The translations under genes and the position numbers were made by a program. Shown one piece after another: positions 58,072 through 64,000 of a stretch of DNA of 64,000 nt (the stretch's first letter is position 1; every line of letters begins with the position of its first letter). The notes below the pieces were generated by a model. The model was not told where the DNA came from and did not search any database. It saw nothing but the letters and a program-made list of their open reading frames with translations. This DNA comes from Trissonchulus latispiculum (Eukaryota; Nematoda; Enoplea; Enoplida; Ironidae), in the NCBI GenBank assembly GCA_030248195.1, contig JASAND010015774.1, forward strand, positions 23,506 to 87,505, in the 5' to 3' direction.

Positions 58072-60855
58072 GAGAAGAAGTGAGGGGTAAAAAGTTTATG
58101 GTTTGGTTTTGTCCATTTGTTCTTTGATTGAAGTCAAGTGTTCCACCAACGAAACAAGACTCTCAGCTTTGCTTCAAGAGTCACAGTTCGACCTCTTCAG
58201 AACCAGACAATTATCACTATAACTGTTTTTTACCGCCTACATCTGGTTTCCACCTCTTTTATGTCAGAACAAAACAGCAACAGACAATTCACAATGAAAA
58301 AACAAGAGAGGTATCACTTTGTAGTGTTTGTAGGATTTTAAATGGACACTTTTAATATTTGAAGAGACTAAAAAGTACAGCCGGGTAGTTTTGGAAGCGT
58401 CACTTTATTTTGTTTTCTCCAGTCCGCCTTCCTTCCGCTCTTTCTGCGCTTCCTAGTTGGCTGATATGCCGACTTGGGAACAGTTGTCGTCCTTGTTGCA
58501 GGGGTTTTTGCCTCTCCTTTTGTTTTTTTAAGTCACTTACTTAGTGTTAATGTGTGGTTTCGTGTCGTGAGCACGTACTCACAATGCCTCTGGGTCTACT
58601 TTTAGCCCGGTTTTTGTGATAACCCTTAAAGTGATGAGGGGGCTAAATTTAGCTTCTTGGAATTTACTGACGTCATTGGGCTTGAGCTTTTTTAATACCT
58701 CCTTTTGAAAGCTAAGTAGTACGTATATATCATTTAAAAGTAGCCTGCCTAGCCTGGGTTGGTTCATTTCGATATCAAAAACTACTTACTGACTGTTCTG
58801 AAGCAGTGCTAAGAGAATGAAGTTTTGAAAGGAAAACATCAAAATCAAAGCTTTCTCGAGTAGTTATTTGTTGATCTGACTCAACTTAGTTGTCGGTCTG
58901 GCTTTTGAAGATTGTTAATCAAAAGTTTGTTTGTCAGTTTCGATGATTGATTACTCGGCCTGAGAGCGGTACATACTGCTGGTGGTTGTTTATAAACAAT
59001 AATTTCTGATAAACATTAGAGCTACGTACTGACACGTGACAGTAAGGCTTTTTGATAACTAAAGTTTTGTTAGAAACTCAATAATTGAGTGATCAAATTA
59101 TACATTTTTATCTAGTTCTTAGCAATCTAATTTTATGTTTACAGTTCACTGTTTCTTACTAACTGAAAAGTGCGTATTAACCCCACCTATCTCTCATGTG
59201 ACTGCATAATTTGATTTCAACTCGTTATCACTTTTCCTCCCATCTGGTTCACTTCCTTTCAAACTTTCGCTTCAACTAGTTTGAACTTTCTTCGGCACAG
59301 TGACATTTGCTTCATGATATAATTTATGGTTTGCTGCCGTGAAACCTTTAACTGGTCTTGACAACAAAATATAGGGATGAGATCCAAGAGTGTCCAAAGG
59401 TATATTTTGTAAATTATACGAATATGTCAGCTTCAGTGAAGCAATAAATCAAAAACTGACAAAGGTGGAAACTCTGCAAGAATAACAATAATAAATTACG
59501 TAAGTCGGACATATATGTACGATTCAAAATGTGAATTTAATTACGCAGAATTATAGAAAGGATATTTCGTAGTCTGCTTAGGTTAGTGATTTCTGACGTC
59601 AGCAAACCATAAATTTTCACATGAAGCAAATGTCACTGTGCCGAAGAAAGTTCAAAAACTAGTTGAAGCGAAAGTTTGAAAGGAAGCGAACCATGGGAGG
59701 AAAAGTGATAACGAGTTGAAATCAAGTTATGCAGTCACATGAGAGAGAGGTGGGGTTAATACGCACTTTTCAGTTAGTAAGAAACAGTGAACTGTAAACA
59801 TAAAATTAGTTTGCTAAGAACTAGATAAAAATGTATAATTTGATCACTCAATTATTGAGTTTCTAACAAAACTTTAGTTATCAAAAAGCCTTACTGTCAC
59901 GTGTCAGTACGTAGCTCTATTGTTTTATCCAGAAATTATTGTTTATAAACAACCACCAGCAGTATGTATTTTTCTCAGGCCGAGTAATCAATCATCGAAA
60001 CTGACAAACAAACTTTTGATTAACAATCTTCAAAAGCCAGACCGACAACTAAGTTGAGTCAGATCAACAAATAACTACTCGAGAAAGCTTTGATTTTGAT
60101 GTTTTCCTTTCAAAACTTCATTCTCTTAGCACTGCTTCAGAACAGTCAGTAAGTAGTTTTTGATATCGAAATGAACCAACCCAGGCTAGGCAGGCTACTT
60201 TTAAATGATATATACGTACTACTTAGCTTTCAAAAGGAGGTATTAAAAAAGCTCAAGCCCAATGACGTCAGTAAATTCCAAGAAGCTAAATTTAGCCCCC
60301 TCATCACTTTAAGGGTTATCACAAAAACCGGGCTAAAAGTAGACCCAGAGGCATTGTGAGTACGTGCTCACGACACGACGCCACACATTAACACTAAGTA
60401 TGACTTAAAAAACAAAAGGAGAGGCAAAAACCCCTGCAACAAGGACGACAACTGTTCCCAAGTCGGCATATCAGCCAACTAGGAAGCGCAGAAAAGAGCG
60501 GAAGGAAGGCGGACTGAGCAAAACAAAATAAAGTACGCTTCCAAAAACTACCCGGCTGTACTTTTTAGTCTCTTCAAAGCTAAAAGTGTCCATTTAAAAT
60601 CCTACAAACACTACAAGTATACCTCTCTTGTTTTTTCATTGTGAATTGTCTGTTGCTGTTTTGTTCTGACATAAAGAGGTGGAAACCAGATGTAGGCGGT
60701 AAAAAACAGTTATAGTGATAATTGTCTGGTTCTGAAGAGGTCGAACTGTGAGTACCGAAGCAAAGCTGAGAGTCTTGTTTCGTTGGTGGAACACTTGACT
60801 TCAATCAAAGAACAAAACACAAAACCAAACCATAAACTTTTTACCCCTCACTTCT
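58072..60855. repeat. Inner palindrome, right copy
   Basis: Reverse complement of 54835-57610, again two 1.25-kb inverted sub-arms (58080-59337 and about 59602-60855). The spacer is in the opposite orientation to that of the left copy, as expected if the whole region is mirrored. Small indels are more frequent here than farther out. Confidence 0.8.
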
Positions 60856-63022
60856 TCTCTTGTTTACACATCAAAGTTTGCATAAACAAAATGCCAATCA
60901 ACGGTTGTTTGCTTGCTTGCTTGCATTTAGTGGGTAATAATTTTACTGTAATATCTACAAACATATATCAGGTAATAGGTATATATGATAGAAACCTACA
61001 TGTAGCATGTAGTATGCAACCAGCACAGGATTGCATGACGAGAAGGGTAAAGCATATGCTGGTGTTCATTTCATTAAGTAATTTTTAACAAAAATAGTCA
61101 AAAAGTTTTCTAAATTGTGGGGTATGCAGAGTTTTCTGAAAAAGCAACAACCACAGCAAAATGTTTTCAACCGCCAACGGTGACATCCTAGCAAATCTCT
61201 CAGACTCAAATCGTGTAACAAACAACAACTCGAGCGCCCGCAAACGCGATTGCAAAAGAAGAATTACAAAAAATAATAGATGGTGAGTACTTGAGGCCCT
61301 GAGATTCTCTTTTTTGGTGCTAGGTGGAGTAAAGCAATATATAGGCACCTTGCAGATATAGTTTCATTCATTATTATTTAATATTTCGCACGTCCATCTT
61401 TCACTTCACCCTCACGTTGGCCAGACGGCTCCACAACTGTCAGGAAGAGCTAGAGAAAAAGTCCGACAATAAAAATATTTCGTCCTAAGAAAAAGAGAAA
61501 CTTTCAGGCTTCAAGGCACAGGGCTGGCCAGAGATAAGTGAAAGAAAGGAACCGAACCGAACCTGTCTAGACGACAGCTAATAAAATGTAAACTGACTGA
61601 TAATAGGACAGAGAGAAAGGCAAGTTTGGATTGACTCACACTGAATGTTCTTGTGTATAACCACTACAGACTGTTCTTACGTAAACATGATCCGGTATGC
61701 ACTAAGCAGAAGAGATATAGGAACTCGGACAATCGAAAACTGACTGTCATCGCCGTACCTTTGACGTCATCAATACTTCGAAGAATGTGAGTTAGAGTTG
61801 AATAAGCCCATTCCCCTTGTACCCCCTTTTCTCTGTCTCTCAGTACATATGTATCAGGTGTGCGTCACTGACACATAATACAAAGTCGTGCAAGCCTTCA
61901 AGGTGATTCATTAGTCCTCACTTTTCCATGTCCTATGACGTCAGTCAACACAACAACAGAAGTGGAGCAACTAAAGTTGGGATTCTCTATTCTCACCTCT
62001 CCTTTTGCGGAAAGCCGACCGAATTCAGTAATAGAAAAGAGACATGCAAAAGTTGTTGTATTCTGGCCAAATCAGGTTCTATACAAACATACCTAGATAT
62101 CCAGTTACAATTTCATAAAACTACCCTACGTACTTATTGTACCTTCGTGGTCAAATAAAGGCAGCTAAAAGTAAATGGGTTCGTGTGAAACTGAACTGCA
62201 GTTTGTCTATTTCCAAATTGATCGTCGTTCCACCTTTTCCTATCCCGAAACAATAACAATTGCCAAATAGAGTAAAAAATATAAAAAGTAAAGAAACGTA
62301 AAATAACGTAAAGCAAAATGGAATAATATAATACCGCTCTAAAATTTGAAATCTTCGGCGATACTAAGGCAGTCGCACATCAGTCCTCAAGTGCGCAGAA
62401 CTTAACAAATTTTATCCAAATTTGGCACGGATACATTTCAGTACATTTCTTATCGATCTGCAGCAAAATTTTAAAATTTTTAAAATGTAATTTTTAAGTT
62501 TTCCATGTAGATCAGACCGAACCAAAAATTTTTTTGCCTCTCAATTTTCTTAAAAATTTGCACACAGGCGCTTTCTGGATCGCTAAATTCGAATTCGATA
62601 CCGGTTTTTCGATCTCGTTGACTAAAATACAACTACAAGCTTTAGCTTAAGCTTTCTGTAAAAGATGGGTAGAGCTAGGAATTAAACCGCTGAGCTCACA
62701 CACCAAATTTTACGTGGACTGTGCGCAAAGAACGCTGACCGACGACTCGCGGGTGGAGATCTTTAACCAGGCGGCTCTATCCACCGGACTTGCCTCGCCA
62801 CTAGGGAGAATAGACAATTTTTGGGGGACGCCAACGGGGCGCCATAAATCGGGGACACGCACACACAGAAAATTAGCTCAATTAGGGACAAGCTATGGGC
62901 TATTCCCAGAGTACTACATAGCTAACAAAAAGATCAAATCTAGTTTAAAGTTTAATATTTAGGAATAAGTTAATTAGACAGAAGACAACTGGCTGGTTTA
63001 ATAATAAGCGTCAGGGGAGTTA
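60856..63022. repeat. Right palindrome arm: mirrored copy of 52.67-54.83 kb
   Basis: Mirrors the left arm, including the distal part of the large foldback element (62340-63022). No gene is recognised. Small differences (for example near 61490 and 61980) separate the arms. Confidence 0.7.
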
Positions 63023-64000
63023 TAGCCATGGGGGGAAAACCCACATTTTCGGATTTTGGCTGGAACTTTTTTATTATAAGGGCTATCTGAGAACTTTATA
63101 TACCGTCGTATCTTCTGGCGTACTTAGAACTTTCTTGCTTGCCCCAATTTGCATTTCTGTAGGCTGTACCGTTAGAGCGGCATAATGCAAAAGAGTAAAG
63201 AAAAAAATAAGAAATAGGGGGAAAAACCCATGTTAGGGAAAAATAAAAATTCCAATCTCCCACAGGTCTTAAAAATTGTTCTATCGCAATTCTGACACTT
63301 CCAGTGTAAAATTCAACCCTTTTTTTAGTTAGTATGAACCAAAAACCCGATCTAAGTGTCAGCTTTTTTGATGATCTCAGGTGCCGTTGAAAATGCTGCA
63401 TCAACTGGCCAGGTTTCATGTGTAAAGTTTAACACATAAACATAGGGCAATTTTTGAAAAATGCTAAAATGATGTAATTTGATAAAGTTATTGTTCTATC
63501 GTGTAGAGAATGGTTTTTACGTAGAATTGGCTGTTAAAATCCACAATTGTACCTGTTTTGGGCCCTCCAGCAGCGAAATGGAACTTTTAAGGTTTTTAGC
63601 ACCTAGCTAGCCAGGTAAGCAAAATTGTCCGAATCTGACCGCATAGGATGACGCAGCGTGCTCGATAGTACCGTGCTATAGTCTCTAATTGTTTCCGTGT
63701 TGAGTTGTTAAGAAATTTTTCAAAAAAATTGGGTGGGTGTCCCCCCCCAAAGTGGGTCTGTCCCCGCCACATTTGGCAATGTGCCAGACCAACGGTGCAT
63801 CGGATCGATCTAATTTTGGTTGTTTGCAAAGAGAAGACTTTGCCATCATTGCAGATATTTGCAAAACTTTTCTAACCCAACCCAGTCAAAAGTTACATCG
63901 GTCCAAACTTTTGGTAAATTTTTGGATGGTTGAATCAAAAAGTAGTTGTCATTTTCAAAATGTCATAAAATGAGCAGGAGCGAACCAAATGACTTGATCT
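63023..64000. mobile_element. Second copy of the TAGCCATGGGG element (truncated by window)
   Basis: Begins TAGCCATGGGGGGAAAACCC and mirrors 51706-52668 up to the last base of the window. It is part of the giant inverted duplication rather than an independent insertion. Confidence 0.65.

Larger units (their letters stand above)
51706..64000. repeat. Giant inverted duplication
   Basis: The left arm 51706-57610 and right arm 58072-64000 are reverse complements, base 51706 facing base 64000, and the right arm continues beyond the window. The spacer is 57611-58071. Paired positions sum to about 115689 near the centre and 115706 at the edge, so only about 17 net indel bases accumulate over 5.9 kb. 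Several open frames therefore appear twice with the same translation on opposite strands. This could be a real palindromic amplicon or an assembly artefact. Confidence 0.9.

Noticed and set aside
54601..61088. Open frames of about 60-100 codons repeated on both strands (for example 54601-54906 and 60783-61088)
   Set aside because: They match only because the DNA is an inverted duplication. They show no domain, and neighbouring copies are frameshifted.
1..64000. CRISPR arrays, operons, bacterial promoters, rRNA genes
   Set aside because: Spliced genes and PLE/hAT/MULE content show animal DNA; no regularly spaced direct repeats with unique spacers and no rRNA sequence were seen.

Overview
The window is animal nuclear DNA, most likely from an invertebrate. 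Its genes are split by GT-AG introns with T-rich acceptors, often ending TTTTAG or TTTCAG. Three host genes are recognisable, all on the + strand: LTV1 (10510-17515), the 5' half of a BPNT2/IMPAD1-type Golgi nucleotide phosphatase (19931-22333), and a long, probably N-myristoylated globin (39531-41706). The globin's C-terminal half and its signal-like N-terminus look most like ecdysozoan (nematode-type) globins. The phylum cannot be fixed from this evidence.

Most of the rest is mobile DNA. Region by region: 1-2.5 kb holds the open reverse-transcriptase frame of a Penelope-like element (PLE). 2.7-5.2 kb is repeat debris. 5.2-8.3 kb holds a second, broken PLE on the minus strand; it keeps part of an N-terminal GIY-YIG nuclease, the layout of Naiad-type PLEs. 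9.57-10.04 kb is a small hAT-like element. 10.5-17.5 kb is LTV1, with a foldback element and another repeat in intron 5. 17.9-18.8 kb is a TTAA-flanked inverted-repeat element. 19.9-22.3 kb is BPNT2, with a small hAT-like element in intron 2. 24.05-28.7 kb is a foldback element with one, and perhaps three, elements nested inside it. 28.7-39.5 kb holds no clear gene except a tyrosine-recombinase-like remnant at 35.2 kb. 39.5-41.7 kb is the globin gene. 42.8-46.5 kb is a Tc1/mariner-type element (TA duplication) with a hAT element nested inside. 46.9-47.7 kb is an internally deleted MULE that keeps a transposase remnant. 48.8-53.4 kb is a diverged foldback element carrying a further insertion. 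From 51.7 kb to the right edge lies a giant inverted duplication with arms of about 5.9 kb, each arm containing its own smaller palindrome.

The most notable pattern is a set of hAT-like elements. Three of them have 8-bp target duplications and similar tips (TAGWG...), but the subterminal zones are built from a different short tandem motif in each: GTTTCA, GGAACC and GGGCC. The giant palindrome is either a real amplicon or an assembly artefact; single-base indels clustered near its centre make the artefact a serious possibility. All calls come from reading the sequence; no database search was run.
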